DNA from: Clavelina lepadiformis
Taxonomy: Eukaryota > Chordata > Ascidiacea > Aplousobranchia > Clavelinidae
Direction: 5' to 3'
DNA length: 64,000 nucleotides
NCBI RefSeq assembly: GCF_947623445.1
Contig: NC_135244.1
Location: 23,994,860-24,058,859, forward strand
Shown: positions 25,849-35,644 of the stretch, piece by piece
Numbering within the stretch: position 1 is the stretch's first letter
Layout of the letters: each line of letters begins with the position of its first letter
Position numbers and translations under genes: made by a program
Notes under the pieces: model-generated
Seen by the model: only the letters and a program-made list of their open reading frames with translations
The model's database searches: none
Told to the model about the DNA's origin: nothing

Positions 25849-26026
25849 CAGGGATGTCCAACCTGCGGCCCGCCTGAGATTTTTGTGCGGCCCGCTAGTC
25901 ATTTTCACTCCAAAAGTATGTACTTCATGTACCCATTTTTCTTGAAATTTAATAGGTTCTGCGGCCCATTCAATTATTTCAAGTGACAATGCGGCCCACT
26001 ATAATAAAAGGTTGGACATCCCACTA
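25849..26026. mobile_element. hAT-type MITE (178 bp)
   Basis: The termini are inverted (GGGATGTCCAACCT on the left, AGGTTGGACATCCC on the right). The element is flanked by an exact 8-bp direct repeat, GACTAAAC (25841-25848 and 26027-26034). The interior repeats GCGGCCC-type words, as in Charlie-like hAT elements. Its right end is also the left edge of the large duplicated segment. Confidence 0.85.
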
Positions 26027-27051
26027 GACTAAACCAATGTGGCAATCCTGTGCTTTTTTCCCTCTGTGACAGTGATGCTGTCTTGCGGAAAAAACGAGCG
26101 TTTGGTTTGATAAGACGTAAAAACATAGGCTACTGAAAAATGCCGCAAAGCTCGGTGTCCCGAAAGGTGGTCATTGAGGCCGTCAGGAATTTGGCCTTTT
26201 CAGATGTGGTGAACCTAGCTGAGCCTATAACCAAGTGTTGTTCAGTGCAGCCAAATGTTGGAGCCTTTTGGAGTGCTTTGGTTGGTGTTGAGTTCATAGG
26301 CGTAACTAAATATGTTAGGCCTAATCGTTTGGTGATTGGTTGCTTTGGTTGGTGTTGAGTTACACTCATAGTTCATGGTCACGTGGTTATAACTTGAGGC
26401 TTTCTGGCTTTATTCGACGAGTCTCGTATCTATCGGTCGTGAAATATTCCGCAGCCAGAATTCTGATATTATTGAGCTTGCATTCAACTCGACAAAGTTT
26501 GTCCATTTAAAGATTCATTTTATTGACATCGCGATATATTCCAATTCCACTAAGACTAGAACAAGATCACAAAACACAGGCTTGAGTAGCAGACTGATTA
26601 CAGTAGAACAGTAATAATAATAACGAATTATTTTAGGTGGCAACCCATATTAATATTCACAGCTTTTCTGGTTAGTGCAGGAAGTCACGTCACAAAGAAA
26701 TAAACGTATACGCGACGTGCAGTGTAGTCGTTAAAAATTACTTGCAGGCCAATTACAATATTTGACAGGCAATTTATATCTTGCGAAAAATGCAAACATG
26801 TGGTTACTGACTTCACATAATTGTATTCAATATTTTGTTTCACTGTTAATTTGCAACTGTTCATACCTCCTACGTCATAGGATATTTATCGTGTGATCGC
26901 GTTTATATCATGAAGCACTACGAGCAAGTGGTTGCGCGTACAAGCACAAACAATAAGCGCCATTATTAGAAATAGAAAGAGTGGGAAATGCAACTTGAAA
27001 GGACATTTCCATTTCTCGGTTAAGTGATGACCGCCCAATTATAGTCGGCAG

Positions 27052-27180
27052 ATGAGCACCCCTTCTCATGTCCTTCACATAGGAGGTGAACACGAGGATA
27101 TCAAACCTTCCAATAGAACTAAGGCTACCAAGACACCATTGGTAAAGAAACCGGCAAAAGTAACTTCAACATTTCAGATG
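27052..27180 (+). CDS. possible first exon of an unrecognised small protein
   Basis: An ATG opens a frame of 43 codons, starting MSTPSHVLHIGGEHED and rich in Lys and Thr. It ends at a consensus donor (CAGATG|GTGAGT at 27181). It is kept without change of frame in segment 2 (45356-45484), where the start context differs by one base. No partner exon could be identified downstream and the protein was not recognised, so this may be fortuitous. Confidence 0.2.
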
Positions 27181-28743
27181 GTGAGTGTCATTGTGGTATT
27201 TTGGTCAATTACTTTCAAATTTCTCAGCATTGGTTACAACATTACAAACCACAAATGCTAGACACTTTTATTGGTGGTACGCTTATAAGAGATATCTCGA
27301 AATGTTCAATCGTGCACTAGCTCACTTGGGGCATAAAACGAAACTACTTGTAAAATGTTTTGAGTAATATCGTGTGTTCGCATTCACTTTCATCAGCCGC
27401 TATCGGCAGTGAAACGACGAAGTCCACTCTATTATAGCCAGGAACATCCCTATAAATTACTTTGACGGTTGACAGTTCCAGTTTTCCTATCCAACAGCAG
27501 TTATGTAACTGTATATATACATACATAATAACTATATAGATTGCACACAAAGCCAGTGTTTTTTCAAAAGCACAGCCTTCCTTATAACTTTATAAGTATG
27601 GCGTCACCATCGCAGTTCTTAACTCCGAGAATAAAAGTTATTATGACGCCATAATAAGCAGAATAAATAGTGTTGGTTCGAAAACTTACCAACCGAACAA
27701 CAAACTTAAACCGAATGCTGCATAGTTCAAGTGGTTTTAGGCGAAGATTGTCGAGAGTCATCTATACGAAATCAGTGGCGTACCGTAACGTAAAAATTTG
27801 GCATCAATCCGGACCATTGATGCCAAAAGGAATAAAGAAATCTAAAAAATACACTGCGCAAGTAGTAATCAATGGTTAATAAATGGTTAGAAATCAATGG
27901 TTAATAAATGGTAATAAATGGTTAGTAATCAATGGTTAATAAAATAATTTCAACAGAAAGATGAACACGCAGCGATAGGAATTTACCAAAATTGTTTCGA
28001 GCAAAGTTCTCTATTGTTACGTCATAGAACACTCAACAACGTCGAAGTTCGAAAATAGGCATAAGCAAACGCATTCTATGGACGAGACCTCCGTTTTACG
28101 TTTTTATTGAAGCTGACAATGACAATTATGACAATTACTATGACAATTCAAGCTCACAACAGGAAGATAAATTTGTGACGTATGCACAGAACTGACCACA
28201 ACCGCGAAAGCTCAGCGGTCCCGAACGGCGACACTGATGCTCTAAGAGCGATTAAAGTGCTCTCAAAGCACGTTGCACGTGACAAGGAAAACACTGTTTT
28301 GCTGACGTCACATGATGACCTCGCGTCACGCGAAAGTGCTTATGCCTCGATTTGATGATTTCCTGGACAGCTTGTTCAAGCCAGAAAGTAGCAGAAATAG
28401 TTGAAAGTCTAAAAGTGTTGTGAAATAGAGCAGTAAATCTAGTTCGCGCGTTATTTATGAGAAAGTATTTGCAAGAGAATGTAGAATCGATGAGTTTTGA
28501 ATAAATTTGCCGTGAGCTTCGTTTTATTTCATTCCCTTTGATCTGAACAACCTGAACGAGCTGTTGGCTTGATATAAGTCATAGTGAGTTACGTCTAGCA
28601 TGTATAGAGGATGCAATGAGCGCAACGAAGAAACACTTTATAAAGAAAAACATTTTTCAAACAACATTAACAACATAAAGAAGCTTCTTATAACAATGAG
28701 TGAATACCAGGCCTATTAGGCTACCCCATGAAATTCGATTTTC

Positions 28744-28773
<30 letters not shown>
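28744..28773 (+). repeat. (GCA)10 microsatellite
   Basis: Ten GCA units. The matching site in segment 2 (47048-47062) has five, which accounts for the 15-bp change in offset between the two segments. Confidence 0.95.
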
Positions 28774-28774
<1 letters not shown>

Positions 28775-28956
28775 TAACAAGTGAAAGAGGACAACTCTTT
28801 GTGACAACAACAACACAGCGTGTTCCAAGGGAGGCTACATCCCTTGTTAAGATAAAGAAGCTGGTCGATATGTTTCCAGCACAGGAAGGATGCAAAGTGG
28901 TTACACATCACGCCTGTTAGTTACCAGTTAGAAGGTGGAGACATTAGGTTAAGTCG

Positions 28957-29667
28957 TTTTACTCAGCGCCTTTATCTAAAAGCGGCATGCTGGTGAAATT
29001 GATACATGCGCCATATTGACTTGAAAGACTGTTGTCAGATTACAAAAGGTCTCTGACGGTCTCAACGGAATGAGACGTCATGCACTGTTGGAGTCAAGAA
29101 AAATTTCGGTTTAAAAGGGGCGGAGGGGAATATTGAAAAGCACCGGGGCGTAAATAATAGCAAGTTGCAAGGCGGTGAGAAGGACTTTCTGTGTTGAAGA
29201 GACGTCGCGATGAGATAGATTGGATAAATGGGACAGATGAATATTTGATGATCAGCAGACACGTGACAATTGAACAATACTTGCCTTGACCATGACGTAT
29301 AATAAAAGAGCGAGCGAGGACAGAGCCAGTATTTTTGCGACGATTCATTCATTATACAGACAAAGAAAGTGACGTAATTCAGGGATTCACGGTTTTAAAT
29401 GTAGATTATCCATCGCGTTAATTAACGTAAATTCCTCCCAGGTCACATACCCAGGCTGCAGCAAAGAGAAGCATCTAAATATAATGGCGATAGCGATCAC
29501 AAATGACTGAGTTGTTTTCACAGAGGCCATGACTAGTAGAGCAAATGAAAATGTCGCGGTCCGGAAGGCGAACTAAACCAGGCGTAAAATCCCACGGCGA
29601 AACGAACTATTTGAAGAAATAAAAACACTTCTAACTACAACCCTTGACTCTCCACGCTTAAATAGTC
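28957..29667 (+). promoter_or_regulatory. FUT-A upstream (promoter) block P
   Basis: This block of about 700 bp lies directly in front of each fucosyltransferase start codon (28957, 47246 and 50201; shortened at about 56010). It is copied without a gene at 31912 and 58760. It starts TTTTACTCAGCGCC and contains a GC-rich box (GGGGCGGAGGGG) and several CRE-like words (GACGTCA, TGACGTA). Conservation in front of every gene copy suggests it contains the promoter; no TATA box or start site was identified with certainty. Confidence 0.55.
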
Positions 29668-31611
29668 ATGGCGCGCTCTATGAACGGGACTAAGGTTGTG
29701 GGATTTGTATTTGCTGTGTACGTCGTGTTGGTCAGTCTGTCCTACTTCAGTCCTCGTTTAACTCTTAACGCCACTGGACCGAAGAAATTTTATCCACTTC
29801 CAATGGAAAGGCCCCTGTCTGATGAAGAGTTAGAAACCTCTCCAGAAACCTCTTCAGACGAGTTAGAAACCTCTTCAATTGGAATCAAGATGCCAGCAGA
29901 AGAGCTCATCCTTCCACCCAATTCATTCAAAACAAATTTCACGGAATCAAAGAGTCCACATCAACTCAGTGAAGATGGAAATAGACTGAACGCGGCGTTG
30001 GAAGAGGCACAGGAACAGGTGGACGACACTTTACAACGCAGTCGATGTGTATTGTAGCTTATCAGAATAACAACATGTTGGTTGCATCAGTTATCAATAG
30101 CTAAGTCGAGGAGTATAAAATGATCCCTACAAAAGTAAGGGTCGTAGATTGAAACAAGATTCAACCCCGTAGGCCCACATAAGTAAACGAAAGACTTGCG
30201 AAATGTTTCACAATTATGAAATTGGTTTCATTATAAAAACTATTCATAAATTGTTATTGTTTATTTTTAGTATGACATCATAGCCTGGGATGCACCGTTC
30301 GGCTCAAAGTGGATACCAAACAACATAATAACTTCAAAATGTGGCAACTGCCAGTTTTCTTACGACAGAAGTAAGGTCGGTTGGGTCTGAGTAACCATAT
30401 GAAAGACAAAAAGTCAACTTAACTTTAAAATTTCCTTGTAATTTCTAGATAAATGATCCTTCAACAAAAGCGATCATCTTCCATTTCAACGAGGCAAGAA
30501 TCTCTAGAATGCCAAAACAGAGGTTTGTTGTTTTCTTGTAAATTTAACAATTTATGTCAGACAGAAGCGACATGTTACTTATATTTTATGCTTATTACGT
30601 GGACATATTCACAGACGAACAGACCAACATTACATCTGGTTCAGTTGGGAGTCGCCAGTCGCGCTAGGAACGCTTCGTGGTTTAACTTTGAAGGAGTTTG
30701 ATGACGTCTTTAACCTCACTATGACGTACAGGTATGACAAAAACATACAGAAGATAAAAACCAGTGTACAATATTTTCAATTTAAACCAAAAAATGAAGT
30801 CCCTTTTCATGGAACTACGTCATACAGGCGAGACTCTGACGTCTACTTCCCCTATCAAACGACTGAAAACATTTTGCAAAGAATTCACAGCCAAAGTTCT
30901 GAGAATCTCCAGCATGACTTAGATGAATTGATCAAGAGCAAGCGCAAGGTGGCGCTATGGATTGTAGGTAACTGCGGGAGCACGCCGGGAGCTCGGGCGA
31001 GGATGAAATACTCGCAGCAACTGGTGAAAGCCGGACTCGACTTAGATCGAAGAGGAGGGTGCTTTCCCAATGCGCCAAAAGTCCTTCCAAAACACAAGAG
31101 AGCTACACCTAGTTGGGACAACTTTTTAAGGCCGTACAAGTTCTACATGGCGTTCGAGAACGCTTTCTCATGCAACGATTACATAACAGAGAAGTTTTTT
31201 CTAAACTCCCTGACCCACGGACTGGTTCCTGTCGTCTTGGGAGCGAAGAAGTCGGACTACGAGGCCGTGTCCCCGAAACATTCTTTTATTTATGCGGATG
31301 ACTTTGAAAACGCAGAGAAACTTGTCGAGTATCTCCGCTACTTGGACGGGAACGACACAGCATACAGGGAGTACCTGGCCTGGCGTACACACGACCCTGA
31401 GGAGATGCCATATCACGGTAGGGCGGTGGGACTGTGTCAGCTTTGTCGGATTTTGCACGGAATCAACGTCGACAACAAATATCATGAAAACTTTGAAGAA
31501 AAATACTCAGAGATTCCCTTATATGGTCATCCTAAGAAACCTAGAATCGTTCATTCTTTAAGAAACTGGTTTTATGGAAATGAAGATAAGAAATGTATAA
31601 GTAATTACTAG
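29668..31611 (+). CDS. FUT-A, GT10 alpha-1,3-fucosyltransferase
   Basis: A Golgi type II membrane enzyme predicted to transfer fucose from GDP-fucose to glycans. Four exons join in frame: 29668-30048, 30271-30375, 30449-30522 and 30615-31611, giving 518 residues. A short cytosolic tail (MARSMNGTK) is followed by a membrane anchor at residues about 10-27. A Ser/Thr/Glu-rich stem comes next (repeated ELETS), then the GT10 catalytic region with YIWFSWESP, KVALWIVGNCGS and YKFYMAFENAFSCNDYITEK (about 364-383). The downstream part includes HGLVPVVLGAKKSDYEAV and HSFIYADDF, the nucleotide-sugar-binding signature of the family. The exon-2 donor used is GTCGGT at 30376; a stronger-looking GTAAGG five bases upstream would shift the frame into a stop. 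From intron 1 onward the gene resembles FUT-D; its promoter and early exon 1 resemble FUT-B. The acceptor specificity (Lewis, LacdiNAc or core type) cannot be told. Confidence 0.93.
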
Positions 31612-31911
31612 CGTCATTTTTATTGAAATGACAATAACATTTCAGTTTTTCATCAAATATTTCCAGTTTTCAAAGTCTGCTGCCATCATGGGGAAAGTTG
31701 GCAGCTCAATTTTGTGTTTTCTAGATCCGTTTTACTATTGTGTTGTTTTTACAGTTTCTGTCTTTTCCAATTTCTACCAGCTTACGTACACCATAAAGGT
31801 TGCAATGAATTTGTTGAACAATTGAAAAGAGCCGAACGCGGTTTCTATATCATCGTCTAAACATTTACGAAAATATTACATTTAATAATATTACACGTTA
31901 ATAGCAAAACC

Positions 31912-32535
31912 TTTTACTCAGCGCCTTTATCTAAAAGCGGCATGCTGGTGAAATTGATACATGCGCCATATTGACTTGAAAGACTGTTGTCAGATTAGGA
32001 AAGATCATTGACGGTCTCAAAGGAATGAGACGTCATGCACTGTTGGAGTCAAGAAAAAATTCGGTTTAAAAGGGGCGGAGGGGAATATTGAAAAGCACCG
32101 GGGCGTAAATAATAGCGAGGTGCAAGGCGGTGAGAAGGACTTTCTGTGTTGAAGAGACGTCGCGATGAGATAGTTTGGTCAGATAAATATTTGATGATCA
32201 GCAGACACGTGACAATTGAACAATACTTGCCTTGACCATGACGTATAATGAAAGAGCGAGCGAGGACAGAGCCAGTATTTTTGCCGAAATTCATGCATCA
32301 TACAGACAAAGAAAGTGACGTAATTCAGGAATTCACGGTTTTAAATGTAAATTATCCATCGCGTTAATTAACGTAAGTTCCTCCCAGGTCACAGACCCAA
32401 GCTGCAGCAAAGAGAAGCATCTAAATATAATGGCGATAGCGATCACAAATGACTGAGTTGTTTTCACAGAGGCCATGACTAGTAGAGCAAATGAAAACGT
32501 CGCGGGCCGGAAGGCGAACTAAACCAGGTGTAAAG
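31912..32535 (+). repeat. orphan copy of the FUT promoter block (P') after FUT-A
   Basis: The first 600 bp or so of the promoter block are repeated here, starting TTTTACTCAGCGCC. The last 130 bp before the start codon and the gene itself are missing, and repeat X follows directly. The same arrangement occurs after FUT-D (58760-59383). Confidence 0.85.
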
Positions 32536-33501
32536 CAAAGCGCCTGAACAAATGACACAAGAAGAATTGCCTCTCAATCAATCAAATTATATGTGGAGTT
32601 GGTTACATTGAGACGAAGCGAGGAGATATCAGCACTGCTTACCAGTAAAGGAGCTATCACAATAGTCTATCACAAAAAGTGTTGTAAGATTTAGAATTTC
32701 TTTTATCATGGAAGTGAAACAGACCAAACAAACATACCTGGTTTATTCGCATTAAAACTATCAACTAGCACAGATAAACGAACAAATCAAACAGTTTCGA
32801 AAAAGGTTACTGCGGTTTCGTCCTTATTGCAAAGAATGTGTCACAGATTTGAAGACAGGTTCAGCAAACAGTGTGATGTCATACAAATATTTCACAGCAG
32901 CTGAACACAGGTGGCTCGCTTGGTGTGATACGGTGAAGAGTTTTTCTACTTTTGATCGTCGAAAATTGACGGCGTGAAAAATGCCGCGGCCAAGTGAAAG
33001 TCAATGCTGTGTTGTCGTTACATTGGAGCTCAAACGTAGGCTGGAAAACAACTAGTTTATTTGAACGCAACAGTATCTTCTCTCTACGTCACATAAACAG
33101 CATTATGAAGCTGTCGACTGATCCATGGTTGAAATGATGCTAAGTCTTACATGCAAGCTGTAGCCTAGCTTGCCACGCTGTACAGCGTACACTGCTGACG
33201 TAGTTTATCGCGCACCATCACACAGACACCGGATGGAATGAACGATCTCGCTCGCAAGTAGATGCTGACAATAGAAAACGCCACACCGGAACGATGGCGA
33301 CGCCAGTTGAACACCCAGGCCGGAAGCACAGACGTCACTAGCTTGTGCCACCAATGCAAGTAACTGAATCCAGAACTCCTGGCCTATGGTGGGCAGTTTA
33401 GGTAAATCTCACGCACAGGCAACACGTGAAATATGGCAGTGCGGTTCGTACTAGCAGTCGACAGATCGCTCAGGGACGATCCATTAGGAACTATTGCTAA
33501 C
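32536..33501 (+). repeat. repeat X, copy 1
   Basis: This block of about 970 bp begins CAAAGCGCCTGAACAAATG and ends GGAACTATTGCTAAC. It is also at about 54840-55806 (upstream of FUT-D, more diverged) and about 59384-60349 (downstream of FUT-D, near identical). No coding potential or transposon ends were recognised. Confidence 0.8.
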
Positions 33502-33527
33502 AGACAGACACACCAGACCAGACTAGA

Positions 33528-33598
33528 CTAGAATCGTTCATTCTTTAACAAACTGGTTATATGGAAATGAAGATAAGAAATGTATAAGTAATTACTAG
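33528..33598 (+). pseudogene. 3' relic of a fucosyltransferase last exon
   Basis: About 70 bp match the very end of FUT exon 4, from the codons before RIVHSL through NWFYGNEDKKCISNY, with two or three substitutions. The match ends exactly where a hAT element is inserted at the stop codon. Everything upstream of this point in the gene is absent and is replaced by repeat X. The same relic lies at 60376-60446 in segment 2. Confidence 0.85.
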
Positions 33599-34314
33599 GG
33601 CAACCAGTTTTTTGACCTAAAAAGTTTAAATTTTGACCTTAAAATTTGCAAATTTTGACCTTATTTTGACCTAAAAAGTTTAAATTGACGAAAAGAATTG
33701 TCGGCAACTTAGATCTACCAATGCCACCTAGAGAAGTAATAACTTGCGTATTGTAAAGCTCAAACTGCTATGATTGTTCTTGCATTTTAAAATCAAAAAT
33801 CTTGCATGTTGCTAACTGAAAAACGCTATACTGATAGTCTCTACACTGTCTACAGCAACTTTCTAATCTAAAGCTGCATTTAAAGTTGACAAAACGCTTT
33901 TCTAGTGTCGACTTTTTTTCGTTTCTGCGTATTAAGATTGACAACTTGCAGTTTCAAATGCAATGCCTTCACATCGTGACGTCACCAGACGCGCTGAAAG
34001 GCCTTCGCTCTCTTTGTGTCTTTGGTTCTAAGTATAATTTGCGGCACTGGAATTGTTTGCGGTACAAGAAAAGAGAAAAAGGGAAGAATAATATTACAAA
34101 ATGGTTACAAAATTACAAGTTTAATAGATTTTGACCTAAAAGAAACAATTTGACCCTATTTTGACCTAACGTAACATTCCTAATAATGTCAATTATTATT
34201 GACCTAATAACTTCTATACCACACGTCGTACAAAGCTGAGATTTGTTTTGTGCCTGTTTGATAGCATTCTGAGCAGGTTAAAAAAATTGACCATATTGAC
34301 TTTTGGTTGCCCTA
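33596..34314. mobile_element. hAT-type MITE, TAGGGCAACC family, copy d1
   Basis: It starts TAGGGCAACC and ends GGTTGCCCTA. The left flank is GTAATTAC (33588-33595), whose partner lies not at this element's own right end but after the second copy (35186-35193). The interior has repeated TTTGACCTAAAAAG words. There is no transposase. Confidence 0.8.
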
Positions 34315-34595
34315 TTAATAATCATAAAAAAATAATAATTTCATTGTGATAAAAACAGTCCATTATTAACAAAGGCAAATTACTTAGTTGAAAGTACGTC
34401 AGACCTTCTCAAGCAAAAACTACCTCGACCCAAATTCGATCGAAAATTAGTTCAACTATGACATACGTGTCAAACTCCCGGCCCGCTTTACAACAAAACT
34501 TGGCCCGCAATGTTATTTTATACATTGAACTATTTCCGGCCCGCGAGATCATTGTACAGTATAACTTACTTTTTTCAAGCAAGAAACAAGGTTAT
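34315..34595. other. 281-bp spacer between two hAT copies
   Basis: This stretch is present only in segment 1. It contains GGCCCG-rich words (TCAAACTCCCGGCCCGC, TTCCGGCCCGCGAG) like those of other hAT elements and may include a fragment of another hAT family. Confidence 0.5.
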
Positions 34596-35185
34596 TAGGG
34601 CAACCAGTTTTTTGACCTAAAAAGTTTAAATTTTGACCTTAAAATTTACAAATGTTGACCTTATTTTGACCTAAAAAGTTTAAATTTTGACCTTATTTTG
34701 AAAAACGCTATACTGATAGTCTCTACACTGTCTACAGCAACTTTCTAATCTAAAACTGCATTTAAAATTGACAAAACGCTTTTCTAGTGTTGACTTTTTT
34801 TCGTTTCTGCGTATTAAGATCGACAACTTGCACTTTCAAATGCAATGCCTTCACATCGTGGCGTCACCAGACGCGCTGAAAGGCCTTCCCTCTCTTTGTG
34901 GCTTTGGTTCTAAGTATAATTTGCGGTACTGGAATTGTTTGCGGTACAAGAAAAGAGAAAAACGGAAGAATAATATTACAAAATGGTTACAAAATTACAA
35001 GTTTAATAGATTTTGACCTAAAAGAAACAATTTGACCGTATTTTGACCTAACGTAACATTTTGACTTTATATGACCTAATAACTTCTATACCACACGTCG
35101 TACAAAGCTGAAATTTGTTTTGTGCTTGTTTGATAGCATTCTGAGCAGGTTAAAAAATTTACCATATTGACTTTTGATTGCCCTA
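34596..35185. mobile_element. hAT-type MITE, TAGGGCAACC family, copy d2
   Basis: It has the same family and orientation as d1 but lacks an internal part. It ends GATTGCCCTA, with the same variant 3' end as the single element at 60444-61152, and is followed by GTAATTAC (35186-35193). The locus therefore holds a doubled element where segment 2 has one. Confidence 0.8.
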
Positions 35186-35193
35186 GTAATTAC

Positions 35194-35644
35194 TAACGTC
35201 AGTTTGTTGTAACGAATTGTTTTGATTTTACACCTAGTACTGCTTTTCTGTTACATTGAAATATTTCAGTTAAAATTAAATCCTAAAATTTGTTGGATTT
35301 TTTTGCTATTGTGCTATTTTCAGAGTTTCAGAGTAATTCTTTTTTCTCAATATTCTGCAAATTTACTTCGACATGACGGAACGCTTATCTTTTTAGTTAG
35401 TGACGTATGAATGACGTATTGTTTTCAAAAAAATAATACAAAGGGGTTAATGACGACACAAAGCATTACAAGACGGTTGAAGTTTCCTCGAGAGTGAGCG
35501 GAAGAACCTATTGAAGAATCAAAATAAATACGAGTTGATCGCGACATAGACAGCAGTGTTGCCAATTTCGTTTTTATCATTTTCACTGTTATAGCGCTGT
35601 AAAGTAAATAATGATTCGAGAAGAAATGAAAAACGGAAACTCAC
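35194..35644. other. spacer and unresolved 3' end of the LPMO-like/DOMON gene
   Basis: The terminal exon of the minus-strand gene should lie here but could not be placed. The two segments differ by small insertions around 35550, so no reading frame is shared through the likely last exon. Confidence 0.4.

Larger units (their letters stand above)
26027..28956. other. mostly non-coding part of segment 1
   Basis: No gene with recognisable homology. A short frame at 27052-27180 ending in a good donor (ATG|GTGAGT) is listed separately as a weak candidate exon. Short imperfect repeats of AATCAATGGTTAATAAATGG lie at about 27868-27945. Confidence 0.5.
26022..31914 (+). repeat. duplicated block, left half of segment 1 (matches 44308-50204)
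   Basis: From CACTAGACTAAACC onward the sequence is collinear and nearly identical with 44308-50204. The offset starts at 18286. It rises by 18 because of a small insertion in segment 2 near 44595, then falls by 15 at the GCA repeat. The block carries a non-coding region, the FUT promoter and the intact FUT-A gene. Confidence 0.9.

Noticed and set aside
27868-27945. Repeated AATCAATGGTTAATAAATGG words considered as a CRISPR-like array
   Set aside because: Too few, irregular and overlapping units in an animal genome; a simple imperfect tandem repeat.
29062-29352. Minus-strand frames repeated in front of each fucosyltransferase (84-96 codons)
   Set aside because: They recur because the promoter block is duplicated; frames differ between copies and no family is recognised.
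30885-31485. Minus-strand and alternative-frame openings inside the FUT last exons
   Set aside because: Shadows of the GT10 coding sequence; the conserved protein is on the plus strand.
31628-31825. Short plus-strand frame just after each FUT stop codon
   Set aside because: Part of the conserved 3' flank; no homology, and the frame differs in the FUT-C flank.
35194-35644. A terminal exon for the DOMON gene with a hydrophobic tail
   Set aside because: One frame in segment 1 ends in a hydrophobic stretch, but small indels between the two segments break the shared frame, so it was not called.
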